Source: Flavobacteriales bacterium (GTDB taxonomy: Bacteria; Bacteroidota; Bacteroidia; Flavobacteriales; UBA1820). From it: a stretch of DNA of 62,266 nucleotides. Where the stretch lies: NCBI GenBank assembly GCA_017620815.1, contig JAGAUI010000040.1:1-62266 (forward strand), written 5' to 3'. Each line of letters starts with the position of its first letter. Position 1 is the stretch's first letter. Of the stretch, positions 53,801-62,133 are shown piece by piece. The notes beneath the pieces were generated by a model. It was given only the letters and a program-made list of their open reading frames with translations, was not told the origin of the DNA and did not search any database. Made by a program: the position numbers and the translations under genes.

Positions 53801-54336
53801 TGTGGAACCACATATGTGATAGTAGGAACATTATCTACTACCGATAACGCAAAATCACTTGTCGATGTTGTAACCATAGGTGCATATGTGTATATACGCA
53901 AACTATTGACATCATCAATATCACTCCATAAAACAGGGTCATCTACTGGATTTAAGTCTTCGTTATTATCAAATGAGTAATAATAGTTACTCATCACATC
54001 GGCAACTTTTGTATCTCCACTATATTCATATGCATACACCCCTACGTCCATCCCTTCCAATTCTGTAACAGGAAGACCTCGTGTAGGTCTAGATGACTCT
54101 CGCAACTCAAGATTCCACTCCTCTTCTGCTATACCTAGATATGAAGAAGTAGCACTTCTTGCCACTTTAGGGGCAGCAGTAGCATCGGCTTGGAGGGAGG
54201 CTGTAAAAGATATGACATCACTGCGGTGTACCTTACCTGCTTCGGGGTCCAAATCCTTACTACATGCCAATGTCATACATATACCGGCTATCGCCAGAAA
54301 ATAAAATATGCTTTTTTTATATCTTTTCATTTTCAT
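50848..54336 (-). CDS. Fimbrillin-like lipoprotein with beta-helix-like repeats and InlB repeat (candidate tip adhesin)
   Basis: This 1162-residue lipoprotein (LACSK, Cys25) is last in the fimbrial operon. Residues ~35-330 follow the fimbrillin pattern (FLTFNHILTGVRFKAGF; SSAEVVMEYTEGG; AGKLITYTI). Residues ~460-790 hold Gly-rich units with AIGGGG/GIGGG motifs (e.g. 577, 609, 638, 676, 708, 746, 781). Residues ~845-1040 hold units with GGAVY, GGGVY, GGGIY or GGGLY followed by TMTGGTI or similar, resembling Chlamydia Pmp-type beta-helix repeats. Residues ~1083-1160 form an InlB B/Listeria-Bacteroides repeat (FYDFIGWNSRADGKG, LYAQW). Tip adhesin is an inference from size, position and repeats. 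A second Met (54330) may be the start. Confidence 0.85.
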   Translation of the reverse strand: MKMKRYKKSIFYFLAIAGICMTLACSKDLDPEAGKVHRSDVISFTASLQADATAAPKVARSATSSYLGIAEEEWNLELRESSRPTRGLPVTELEGMDVGVYAYEYSGDTKVADVMSNYYYSFDNNEDLNPVDDPVLWSDIDDVNSLRIYTYAPMVTTSTSDFALSVVDNVPTITYVVPQDVTKQIDLLSTDTKEVSGDYNQNVFLTFNHILTGVRFKAGFECKVTSIKINNVNSKGVYSMGDSWDDQSLPVNYTLPIPSVGIDCSAGDMITTGVNTLMMIPQTLPSSAEVVMEYTEGGVAGVITASLKDFKWEAGKLITYTINKTITEDYVYFDLHAGNVTITPTSYEGYVYVNGVATRVYKEFPVGDQENYHYYVYQSTAANKGETGYAATLGVGAITRPVYSPVMVDDRFWSDYITNNTVVEDVIEMWDSKEGLTVDATPGADPTGLTGAVRKVGRSSTKNRIDVKGDAANPIICNMVIDNLYSSYQHASESRKTGGITFLPAMAGSSLNITMIGDSRFGAIHYFNNTSNTQLIIGGTGSITVADADFDKSRSPFNESKSIGVNTVGYSSNHWCAAIGADDSSQSALGIVINSGVVYAGTTAAENCTAIGGGGNGKASIIINGGSVTAVATTTGTAIGGGIGFHSAGGEGYVEVNGGNVYAYNFANEWNIPSAAIGGGGSSSSTGTLGTIKISGGYVYAQAAMGTAIGGGSSKTKDGGMAVVDISGGYIRAKSVSTSAFPAGCGIGGGTGGSDGGKIGGNAEVTISSLSGNKPIIRTGSIGGGKTNSATGHIGRAVIKVYDGDISAQFVMAAGSTEKSVFTMSGGSIGNSDVYDKEYEHIEHKGGAVYMENGTFTMTGGTIKNCVADEGGAVYIKGIESPEFIMKGGEILNNTSYTNGGAVYLEGGTVTLHGGNIKSNLAKDGNGGGVYIKAGDFYMPEDGTCNIYRNVALKTATDGGGSGGGIYVMSTTSDVNVHVLSGKIENNACDVNGGGICVDMATTSRTANVKIGKDGSSSVDNPSIASNTAVRYGGGLYAIGSNAKITINGGKIINNSVSNYIPNSDVTNEGGTVELIGGQVKHQVVTFNANAADATVEGQPTAIQRIVTTTNSSLVFPTTPIRNFYDFIGWNSRADGKGTNYVNGQVMNISEDITLYAQWQAQ

Positions 54337-54343
54337 AGTCTCA

Positions 54344-55306
54344 TCAGTTTAATTCTATATTTTCTTCATTCCATGGCACCAATGAACATTTGGCATCTAT
54401 GTTATTAAAGGAATTAAAATATAGATTTATTATATATATTTTACCTGCCGCATCTGCATCTGATGCAACTGGTGTTCCAGCCTCGTCCTCCAATATGACA
54501 TCCACATCTCTCACATATGATTTTTCAGACTCCACTATGATATTATACTTTTTAGCGGGAGCACATAAAACCTGACCTTTTTCTTGGGCAATGATATCCA
54601 AATCCATAGGCGTATCCATCACCACTAGCGGAGCCTCTACTCCAGAATAGGTAACAGCACTACTAGATAGGTCTATGCTTATCTTATCACTAGGATTGGT
54701 AACTGTTATTTTTTTTATCTTACCCCAAGAATCTCCCGCATCAAAAGATGTAGAACGAACGATTATTTTAAGCAATGTAAGTTTATGTTTATATACTTGT
54801 TCTGGAATAGGGGTTTGCCATGAACCATTTTGCTGGTTGGCATACATCAAGTCTGTAATTCCATCTATCTCATGTGATACCGATTTATTATCTCCCGATA
54901 GCTCCCAACCTGTAGGTGGATATAAACCCACACAATATACCATAGTATTATCGGTAGGGTAGGTAAGTGGGAATTGCTTTCCTACTGGGTCTTTATATAC
55001 TGTAGCCATACCGTCACTAGCATATTCTACTTGGGCATGGTATGGGATATATGTAGGGGCTGCTGGAGATGGGTTATCCTCATAGACTCCATCTACGGTA
55101 GAAAACCATACACTCGTCTTAAGACCAGATGATGAGTCGAAATATGGAGAAGCAGCAACAGACTTGGTAGAGACAGCTGTGGATGCTTCAACAGTAGCTT
55201 TAAGCCGTATATCCCTAGTTTCATTGCTCATATTCTCTTTGGAACAAGAAAAAAACAGGAGTATTATAGGTAAAAAACATATATAATTTTTCATCATCTT
55301 ATTCAC
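54344..55306 (-). CDS. Fimbrillin-like lipoprotein
   Basis: This 320-residue lipoprotein (LFFSC, Cys21 from the first Met) is of the fimbrillin/Mfa-like family. The arrangement is typical: FPLTYPTDNTMVYCVGLYPPTGWELSGDNKSV, YKHKLTLLKIIV and AGKIYIINLYFNSF. The conserved pattern of a hydrophobic HxLT-type strand after a central Tyr-Pro segment is visible. It is probably a minor pilus component between stalk and tip. It follows the previous gene after 2 bases. Confidence 0.82.
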   Translation of the reverse strand: MNKMMKNYICFLPIILLFFSCSKENMSNETRDIRLKATVEASTAVSTKSVAASPYFDSSSGLKTSVWFSTVDGVYEDNPSPAAPTYIPYHAQVEYASDGMATVYKDPVGKQFPLTYPTDNTMVYCVGLYPPTGWELSGDNKSVSHEIDGITDLMYANQQNGSWQTPIPEQVYKHKLTLLKIIVRSTSFDAGDSWGKIKKITVTNPSDKISIDLSSSAVTYSGVEAPLVVMDTPMDLDIIAQEKGQVLCAPAKKYNIIVESEKSYVRDVDVILEDEAGTPVASDADAAGKIYIINLYFNSFNNIDAKCSLVPWNEENIELN

Positions 55307-55308
55307 AT

Positions 55309-56358
55309 TTATTCATTAAATGAAATATCTCCAAACCCTCCCAATGTCCAGTCTTGAACCTTGGAGGATACAACTATAGTGTTACCCATCTTAAATGTAA
55401 GATTGAGTGTAAAGTATTTGCCTCTAGTGCTACCTATATAATACCCTCCACTATTTTCGTTTATCTTTAAATCTATAGGTACAGATACCTTACGACGGGC
55501 AGTCTCTATATGCAGAGTGTATTCGGCTGTAGGCACATCGTTGCCATCTACGACCTGTGATGCCGATGCTGTCACAGGAGAACATAGGACATATGCTACT
55601 TCTTGGGGAGATGTGACAGCTGGTTTATATGGCATAGTATATCCTCCTGCAGGAGGGAACACATTATCACTACCAGTAGCATATAGAGAAAATAATCCAT
55701 CACCTGCATCGGTATAATCAACACAAGTTTCATAGACATAATCCTTACTCAAATCCACCGTAACATGATTTTTGCTTGTGATTTTCATACTCTGTATATC
55801 ACCCCACGCCTTCATTGTAAGTTCGTCATCGGCTATTATTTTTATTTTGAGCCATGTGAGCAGGTGTTTGAATCCTAGCACAGGGGAATTTTCATAAAGC
55901 TGAGCATAGGCCCCCGATATCTGTGGAGCAAACATCACATCATCATTCCCATCAAATGTAAATTCGGCTTTATTTCCTTCTGCATTAACATCCCATGTAG
56001 AGATAGGATAAAACCCTACAAAATACACTGTACTAGCATTTTTGGGATAAACGGCTTGGCTTAAAAGCTGAGGCTTACTACTCTCAAATCTCGCACTTGT
56101 GTGGATAGCTACGCTACCATCTCCCTGTTTACCATTATACCCCAAATTTTTATACTGACGGTCTATAGATGAAGCCCATATAGCCGCATGTAGAACAGCA
56201 TCCTGTGTGGGTGAGGTATAGATGTATGGAGATTTGGTATTTTTTGAACTCTCTACGGCAGCCGAAAGATATATACTATCACTAGAGTCCCCCTCCGAAC
56301 TCTTATGACAGGAGGTAAATAATACAATTGCCCAAATTAAATATATTAACTTTCTCAT
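55309..56358 (-). CDS. Fimbrillin-like lipoprotein
   Basis: This 349-residue lipoprotein (LFTSC, Cys17) starts at the ATG at 56358; the frame is open to 56385. The mature protein has SIYLSAAVESSKNTKSPY, TVYFVGFYPISTWDV and FKHLLTWLKIKI, matching its neighbour gene strand for strand, so the two are paralogues. The order GFYPIS-FKHLLTWLKIK-PVTA-GKYFTLNLTF is the same in both. It is likely a minor pilin. Confidence 0.82.
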   Translation of the reverse strand: MRKLIYLIWAIVLFTSCHKSSEGDSSDSIYLSAAVESSKNTKSPYIYTSPTQDAVLHAAIWASSIDRQYKNLGYNGKQGDGSVAIHTSARFESSKPQLLSQAVYPKNASTVYFVGFYPISTWDVNAEGNKAEFTFDGNDDVMFAPQISGAYAQLYENSPVLGFKHLLTWLKIKIIADDELTMKAWGDIQSMKITSKNHVTVDLSKDYVYETCVDYTDAGDGLFSLYATGSDNVFPPAGGYTMPYKPAVTSPQEVAYVLCSPVTASASQVVDGNDVPTAEYTLHIETARRKVSVPIDLKINENSGGYYIGSTRGKYFTLNLTFKMGNTIVVSSKVQDWTLGGFGDISFNE

Positions 56359-56359
56359 A

Positions 56360-57412
56360 TTACTGCACTTGATAATCATTTTCATATCCTGAATCTTCGC
56401 CCTTTTCCCACTGCTCTACGTTAACCTTAAAGAGAATTTCTTCCTTGTTATCTCCCAGATTAAGCGAATAAACATACTTCATTGCTGGTTGCCACACATT
56501 TACAGCAGGTGTAGATATAGGGATTTCAGAAGATGTTTTGGTAATACCGTCCCAAGTATAATTTACAACTAGTTTAATAGATGACAAATCCTGTGGGATA
56601 ACCATCATATAACTCGTTGTTATATCCCTATCAAAGTTTATATCTTCTGGCACTATCTTGTCTATATTTATTCTAAATGTAGATGGAGATGATGTAGGAG
56701 TCCATTTTTCATATGTGAGATTGTCTTGATTTACAGGATAGCTTACATAAGTATCTGCTGCATTGACATAAGTAGCACTATTGTGTATTCCTAGTAGCGA
56801 TATATAATTTATCCTCAAATCACGATGTGACTGTTGCAACTTGAATTTTATCACAGAAAAAGGATGAACAAATTTAAGGGCTACCGTTGCATTGTCATTG
56901 TTAAGATTACGTCTAAGAGCATATATGAATTCACGTTTGGATGCTTCTCTTATGGCATCGTCAGCGGTAATATCATCTATAACATCGGGCAATGTGCAGT
57001 TTATAGTAACTCCCGATGCCGATGAAAAAGACACATCTGAACTGCTTACCACCGTTTTATTCAAATCACGAGGCATATATGCCATAAAATTCAGTTTCCT
57101 GTCATTAGGCCAATAGTAATCTATAAGATTATTTTGGTTTACCACATCACGGAACCTCCAGTTTCCATTAAAGTAATAAACCCATACATCTTTCATGTAT
57201 GGTGTATCGGCTCCGTCTGTAAGATAAGAATTTATGGTGAACTCTTCTTCTGCCACCATATCGTCTTCATTTTCTATAATAGTAGCCTTGGATGTAACAG
57301 ATGAACTTACCACGTCTATGAGGATTTTGTCCTTACTGCCCATCCCCCCATCTTGTGAGCAAGCTACACAAGAGAAGGCTACACATATCATATATAGTAA
57401 TCTTTTGACCAT
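56360..57412 (-). CDS. Fimbrillin-like lipoprotein
   Basis: This 350-residue lipoprotein (SCVAC, Cys18) starts at the ATG at 57412 (MVKRLLYM). Typical features are YYWPNDRKLNFMAYMPRDL, ALKFVHPFSVIKFKL and MVIPQDLSSIKLVVNYTWD, close to those of major fimbrillin families with the W-P-x-x-K-x-FxAYxP motif. It is separated from the next gene by 1 base. Likely a minor subunit of the pilus. Confidence 0.82.
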   Translation of the reverse strand: MVKRLLYMICVAFSCVACSQDGGMGSKDKILIDVVSSSVTSKATIIENEDDMVAEEEFTINSYLTDGADTPYMKDVWVYYFNGNWRFRDVVNQNNLIDYYWPNDRKLNFMAYMPRDLNKTVVSSSDVSFSSASGVTINCTLPDVIDDITADDAIREASKREFIYALRRNLNNDNATVALKFVHPFSVIKFKLQQSHRDLRINYISLLGIHNSATYVNAADTYVSYPVNQDNLTYEKWTPTSSPSTFRINIDKIVPEDINFDRDITTSYMMVIPQDLSSIKLVVNYTWDGITKTSSEIPISTPAVNVWQPAMKYVYSLNLGDNKEEILFKVNVEQWEKGEDSGYENDYQVQ

Positions 57413-57422
57413 ATCTATACTT

Positions 57423-58547
57423 TTAATCATCTACCAGACCATTTATGACTATCTCATCTCCTTCTTCCCCTCCCTTCCAAGAGGTAATTCCCACCTGAAG
57501 ACTGAAGCTCTTAACTCCCAAAGACAGATTCATAGAATATGCCTTTCCTCCCTGTAGATTTACATTTACAGTGCAATATCCTCGGTTGGTATATGTGAGA
57601 TATGTATGGTCGTTTTTATCATATAATTCTACTTCATACTCCATATATATGTTAAACCCAGTAGAAAGAAAATCCTGTGGGAGAAGCATGAGGTAAGAAT
57701 CTGGAGCATTGAGTTGTTTTGGGGTGTCGGTATTGGTATTATCTAGCAGGAATCCAGACGCATCTCCCCCTGCAAAATTCCTATAATCAAGCGTAAATTT
57801 CTGTGCACCCGACATATCACTCCATGAGGCCTGTGGGTCTGCACCCTGATTACCTATATCAAGTGTTCCTTGAGTGTAGAAAGTCCCCGTTCCACTACCT
57901 GTTTTATCACTAGAAGAAGTAAACACTACCTTTTTCACTCTTATGGATATCTCTTTATTCATAGGAGATATACCGTCGGTAGAGGCTTTTACTGTTATTC
58001 CCACTCTAGAGAGGGCATGACGGAAGACAAATCCTATCTTACCCATAGGCGGCATATAGGTCTTGTCGGTAGTAACAGCATAACTCCACAGCATATCCAC
58101 TTGTTTTTTCACATCGCTGTTTACCACGTGTCTTAATTTCAACGTGTTTATATCAACCGATGCGTCATGAGGAGCATATGCAAAAAAACTTATCTTTTCA
58201 CCCTGTTTATGTGGCCAATACTTCACAGGAGAATACGTCCAGTTGAGCCCTCCATCACTAGATGTCACGCGGGAATTATTGATAAAATTGGGGACTGCCT
58301 TTCCCGTGTATGCATTCCAATTTACGTCTTTTGTATAATATGCCAGCACTCCAAAACCCTGTTTACACAACTCGCTGTTATCCACGACTACAGCTTTTGA
58401 TTGGGCGAGATTATCCCAAGCATCGGCACTTTTCATAGAGAACGATACCACATCATCTTGTGGCATATCTGCCTTTTCTCCTTTGGAACAAGAAGAGAAG
58501 AACATATAGAGTAATACAATCGTAATATATATGGAGTATCTTGCCAT
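57423..58547 (-). CDS. Fimbrillin-like lipoprotein
   Basis: This 374-residue lipoprotein (FFSSC, Cys20) starts at the ATG at 58547; the frame is open to 58604. It has NGEK-type motif YWPHKQGEKISFFAYAPHD, GFVFRHALSRVGITVKA and LMLLPQDFLSTGFNIYMEYE, the fimbrillin pattern shared with the gene upstream (YWPTTKGEKISFWAYAPYA). It is therefore a paralogue of the candidate stalk subunit. A hairpin-bearing 110-base gap separates the two. Confidence 0.85.
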   Translation of the reverse strand: MARYSIYITIVLLYMFFSSCSKGEKADMPQDDVVSFSMKSADAWDNLAQSKAVVVDNSELCKQGFGVLAYYTKDVNWNAYTGKAVPNFINNSRVTSSDGGLNWTYSPVKYWPHKQGEKISFFAYAPHDASVDINTLKLRHVVNSDVKKQVDMLWSYAVTTDKTYMPPMGKIGFVFRHALSRVGITVKASTDGISPMNKEISIRVKKVVFTSSSDKTGSGTGTFYTQGTLDIGNQGADPQASWSDMSGAQKFTLDYRNFAGGDASGFLLDNTNTDTPKQLNAPDSYLMLLPQDFLSTGFNIYMEYEVELYDKNDHTYLTYTNRGYCTVNVNLQGGKAYSMNLSLGVKSFSLQVGITSWKGGEEGDEIVINGLVDD

Positions 58548-58560
58548 TTTTTCTATTTTA

Positions 58561-58620
58561 TGAGTGTGAGATTTTTTCTCACCGTTGTGGTCGGGAAGAG
58601 ACATTCAACCCTACCCGACC
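58561..58620 (-). promoter_or_regulatory. Hairpins between first and second fimbrillin genes
   Basis: Within the 110-base gap, GTGAGA/TCTCAC (58565-58581) and GGTCGGG/CCCGACC (58589-58620) can form stems. Neither has a clear T run on the minus strand. They may reduce read-through or stabilise the 3' end of the upstream mRNA, giving more of the first fimbrillin. This is an inference. Confidence 0.35.
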
Positions 58621-58657
58621 TATATGATGATTTATCATCAATTCTATACATAGACTA

Positions 58658-59773
58658 TTATTTGTCTACATCATTCCAGTCCACATCATCATCTTCTCCT
58701 TCTTCAGTACCCCATCCTTCTACGCTTGCAGAAAGAACGATTTCATTGGTGTAGAATGTAAGAGTGTAGAGATATGCTTTACCCTGTTTAAGAGTACTTG
58801 CTGGCAGGTCTATTTCTTTTGTTGCAGAAGACACAGAATATCCTGCATTAAGAGAAGCATCAACAGTTACTATATCATACTCTATCTCAAGTTTGATTTT
58901 TCCAGCTGCAGTAGTACCTGTTTCACCGCCAGAAGGGATAAGGAATAGATATTTATTTGCCCCGAAAAGAGGAACGGCAGTAGCATCCTGAAGGCGAACA
59001 CCGGCTTCTGTATAACCACCTAGGCTAGTTGTTTCTTTTGCCATAAGAGGGTCTATAACAATATCTGCTTTTGTATCTAGAGTCCAAGAGCCACGAGCAT
59101 CATCTGCATTTGCAAATGTATATGTACCCACTGTTGCCAAATCATCACCCTTAAATGTTATAGACTTGATATTTACTTTGGTTTCAGTAGCTACAGCTTT
59201 GTCAAGTTTTGCTTTGATATTAACACGAGTAAGTTCGTGGCGTAACGTAAACTCAACACTACGAGTATTACCGTCAGGGTTGGTAGTAGCAGATTTTACT
59301 TCATTCATAAGTGTTGCAGCAGTAAAGTCTTCTGCAGACTCTATGTTACTTATGGTATAAGTAATCTGTGGTAGTCCTGTAGATGTCTTGGTAGATTTAA
59401 CTGCTATTGCCTTACCAGAAGCATATGGAGCATATGCCCAGAAAGAGATTTTTTCGCCTTTTGTTGTAGGCCAATACTTTTTAGGAGTATAATCCCAGCT
59501 TCCCGCGGTTTTGGTTACCTTCTGGTTAAACATAAAGTTAAATCCTGATGCATTTGTCCAGTCTTCACTCTTGGTGTAAGAGGCAAACACACCAAAATCT
59601 ACAAGATTAGCATCATCTAGGACTGCTGCACGAGACTGAACATCACGTCCTAGGTAAGTAGAGAATCCTACTACATCACTAGCAGGGACTTCGCTTTTTG
59701 AGCTATCCTTTGCACAGCTTACCATAAAGACAGCTGCACATGCCATAAATCCATAAATTAGATTTTTTTTCAT
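58658..59773 (-). CDS. Fimbrillin-like lipoprotein (candidate major stalk subunit)
   Basis: This 371-residue lipoprotein (FMVSC, Cys20) is first of the fimbrillin genes. It has the motifs VVGFSTYLGRDVQSRAAVLD, YWPTTKGEKISFWAYAPYA, VEFTLRHELTRVNIKAKLD, YLFLIPSGGE and LKQGKAYLYTLTFYTNEI. The family's type V pilins are exported as lipoproteins and polymerise by donor-strand exchange after proteolytic removal of an N-terminal strand; an Arg (SRAAV, ~46-50) lies near the N-terminus and could be a processing site, but that is inferred. A stalk role is inferred from being first, with a following hairpin. Confidence 0.85.
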   Translation of the reverse strand: MKKNLIYGFMACAAVFMVSCAKDSSKSEVPASDVVGFSTYLGRDVQSRAAVLDDANLVDFGVFASYTKSEDWTNASGFNFMFNQKVTKTAGSWDYTPKKYWPTTKGEKISFWAYAPYASGKAIAVKSTKTSTGLPQITYTISNIESAEDFTAATLMNEVKSATTNPDGNTRSVEFTLRHELTRVNIKAKLDKAVATETKVNIKSITFKGDDLATVGTYTFANADDARGSWTLDTKADIVIDPLMAKETTSLGGYTEAGVRLQDATAVPLFGANKYLFLIPSGGETGTTAAGKIKLEIEYDIVTVDASLNAGYSVSSATKEIDLPASTLKQGKAYLYTLTFYTNEIVLSASVEGWGTEEGEDDDVDWNDVDK

Positions 59774-59823
59774 TGGTTTAGAATTGTTAATGTTTTTATT
59801 CAGTTTATTTATTTGTTTTACGT

Positions 59824-60861
59824 TTATAGTTCAAAATCCAAATTTTCTTCATCTCCCCAATCTTCTACCCAAGCATCAAATCCGTCATTACCTCCTCCCT
59901 CTGGTTTAACGTCTGGCAGAGGGTCTTTTCCCCATAGTTCTATCTCACACTCTAGGGTTAGTTTTCCTGTTTCATCACTCTTAAACTGGAATTTATCTCC
60001 CACTTCATATGAGAAATCAATTATCGTCTTGTTATCCACCAACAGTACAGATAGATTGAAATTATTTTCATCGGCTAGTGCCTTATGGTCACGAGGCAGT
60101 CCAAAACTAGTGATAGCTGTCTCTATATAACCTAGTGTAGGGTCTGTTTTATCTACCACGAGTCTCCAGTTTTCCATCAGATGAGTGACCTTACTTTCTG
60201 TTCTATTTCCAGTAGAAAACATAAAACCTTCTGCCATACCATCTAGAGAAGCACGGGCACTTTTAAGGTTGTACACATTTTTAAGGTGTACCTTGACTTT
60301 TATAGTGTAGATGATATTTTCAGGATAATGTCGTGCCACTATGAAATCTGATGCTATATCACGAGTATTCATATTGGCAAGTTTATTCTCTCCTGTGATT
60401 TTCACCATTTCATCGGTAATCTCTATATCTTCTACACGGTGAGTTCCTATCCATTCTGGTGATGCTGCCAATTTTTCTTTTTCGGCACGTGTCTTATACC
60501 ATCGTGAAGCTACTGGAGTAGCATTGACCTGTGCCGTAGAATATCTATCCATATTTACAAAATCCACAGTACCATATTCCGATGGACTCTGGTTAAATAC
60601 AAACGAATTGTAATACCCTGCCAAAAGGTCAACTATCACATAAGAGAGGTTATTGGTCTGTTTTTCTATCTCTTTTACACCTGCTCTGGAATACACCATA
60701 ACAGTCATTCCACTAGGATTATCCTTTTCAAATCTAGACCAATCTACATTTATCTGCACAGACGCAGTATGTGGATGGTGATAGCACAGTTCCTTGTGAG
60801 AACAAGAGGAAACTATAAGTAGTACAAGCAGAACATTTACTATCCTTCTTACCATCTCCAC
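59824..60861 (-). CDS. DUF5119-like lipoprotein of fimbrial loci
   Basis: This 345-residue lipoprotein (VSSC, Cys20) begins SHKELCYHHPHTASVQINVDW, the opening typical of DUF5119 proteins found beside fimbrillin genes in Bacteroidales. It has regions VYSRAGVKEIEKQ and YYNSFVFNQSPSEYGTVDF, and LEC-type C-terminal strands. Such proteins are thought to be FimB/Mfa2-like anchors or assembly factors, but the role is not established. Its start overlaps the DUF3575 gene's stop by 13 bases, so they are translated together. Confidence 0.78.
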   Translation of the reverse strand: MEMVRRIVNVLLVLLIVSSCSHKELCYHHPHTASVQINVDWSRFEKDNPSGMTVMVYSRAGVKEIEKQTNNLSYVIVDLLAGYYNSFVFNQSPSEYGTVDFVNMDRYSTAQVNATPVASRWYKTRAEKEKLAASPEWIGTHRVEDIEITDEMVKITGENKLANMNTRDIASDFIVARHYPENIIYTIKVKVHLKNVYNLKSARASLDGMAEGFMFSTGNRTESKVTHLMENWRLVVDKTDPTLGYIETAITSFGLPRDHKALADENNFNLSVLLVDNKTIIDFSYEVGDKFQFKSDETGKLTLECEIELWGKDPLPDVKPEGGGNDGFDAWVEDWGDEENLDFEL

Positions 60862-62093
60862 CCTCCTTTATCCTTATTCTCGTTTCCTCTACCTACTTGC
60901 CATACCAGAGATATCTCGGCCTTGGTAGGGCCTATCCAACTACGTTGTTTCGTTGCCTGCCATACATAACAGTTGTCTATAGGTATATACTCCTTGTATT
61001 CACCCCATAGGTAACCCAATCCCAACGTGAAATCTATGTTCAATCTACGTCCTATAGGATGGGAATATCCATATGACAATCCCGCTGCATAACTCCACTT
61101 ATCTCCCAAATATCCTCTGCCTCCTAGTTCAAAGTCATAGGTTACCATCTGGGCATATGGACCTATATGATGCCCTGTAAGGGGTTTCTCTTTGGATTTC
61201 TTGCCAAACCATTTGCGTATCTCTACATCTCCTCCATAGGTACGCCACCATACATGAGATGGGTCAACATCCCACCACGCATAATGCCAGTACGCCGCCA
61301 TTGACCAATTCTTTCCTAGATACATATCTACTCCCACATTGGGAACTAAGAGTGCATCATAAAGCATATTGGTACGGATGGACATAAAGAATTTATAGTC
61401 TCGACTCTTCTCTTCGGGGCGTAGAAAAACATCGGGATAGTCCTTGCGGGGAGATAGAGTTGCTATTCCCGAAGTATTGTATAGTTCGGGGATACCTATC
61501 ATATCATACCACAAGTATAGTTTGGATGCTCGCAAGGCTGGGAACATCTTCTCATACATATACTTATATGGCTTTCCTCCCCTCAATGTAGATATCATAC
61601 TCATATGGGGAAATGTGGTATTTCCCGACTCTACTTCATTTGCTATCTTATGAAGGGCAGCAAGTGTCTCATTCTTATATGGAACATTTGGGTCTTCCTC
61701 TACCATCAATATAAGGGTACGCCAGTCCCTACCCACCGGAGTTATCTTCCTCATACTATCGGGCAAATCCTCATGGCGGTCTATGTAGTTAAACAGGACA
61801 TTGGCTCGTTTATATGAAAGACGATTATTGAGATATACAGTACCTTCGGGAGAGGCCGCTCCTACTATTTCTATCCTATTAAGTCTATATGAATTACCAG
61901 CACGACGGTCACGTACGGCTTCTATTATTGAACGCAACGAAGACGCATTTTCTCTATATGATGTATCCAGAATAGAATATCCCTGACGGAAATGAACCTT
62001 CACAGAATCTTTTTTAACCTGTGCTATGATGTCATTTCCAAACAGCAACTGTATCATTACACCTAAGTATAGAATATATTTACTATACCTCAT
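60849..62093 (-). CDS. DUF3575 protein with OmpA-like domain, head of fimbrial operon
   Basis: This 414-residue exported protein is first in the operon. I start at the ATG at 62093; a TTG at 62099 lies 2 codons further up. A signal peptide (cleavage near IIA-Q) is followed by an OmpA-like region (about 35-165; IEIVGAASPEGTVYLNNRLSYKRA). A beta-barrel-like C-terminal half follows (SIRTNMLYDALLVPNVGVDMYLGKNWS, GRRLNIDFTLGLGYLWGEY) as in DUF3575. Proteins of this type head many FimA-like clusters in Bacteroidales. Outer-membrane location is inferred. A poly-G tract lies 70 bases upstream. Confidence 0.85.
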   Translation of the reverse strand: MRYSKYILYLGVMIQLLFGNDIIAQVKKDSVKVHFRQGYSILDTSYRENASSLRSIIEAVRDRRAGNSYRLNRIEIVGAASPEGTVYLNNRLSYKRANVLFNYIDRHEDLPDSMRKITPVGRDWRTLILMVEEDPNVPYKNETLAALHKIANEVESGNTTFPHMSMISTLRGGKPYKYMYEKMFPALRASKLYLWYDMIGIPELYNTSGIATLSPRKDYPDVFLRPEEKSRDYKFFMSIRTNMLYDALLVPNVGVDMYLGKNWSMAAYWHYAWWDVDPSHVWWRTYGGDVEIRKWFGKKSKEKPLTGHHIGPYAQMVTYDFELGGRGYLGDKWSYAAGLSYGYSHPIGRRLNIDFTLGLGYLWGEYKEYIPIDNCYVWQATKQRSWIGPTKAEISLVWQVGRGNENKDKGGWRW

Positions 62094-62133
62094 AGACAAC
62101 GTATTTTTTGTTTGGCGAATTATATTGAGGGTT

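Noticed and set aside
50848-54336. Interpretation of the large repeat protein as an autotransporter (Pmp-like)
   Set aside because: It has a lipobox and fimbrillin N-terminus but no C-terminal beta-barrel domain, ending instead with an InlB repeat.
62094-62099. TTG start for the DUF3575 protein, 2 codons upstream
   Set aside because: An ATG at 62093 gives a normal signal peptide; TTG starts are rare and no ribosome binding site supports it.
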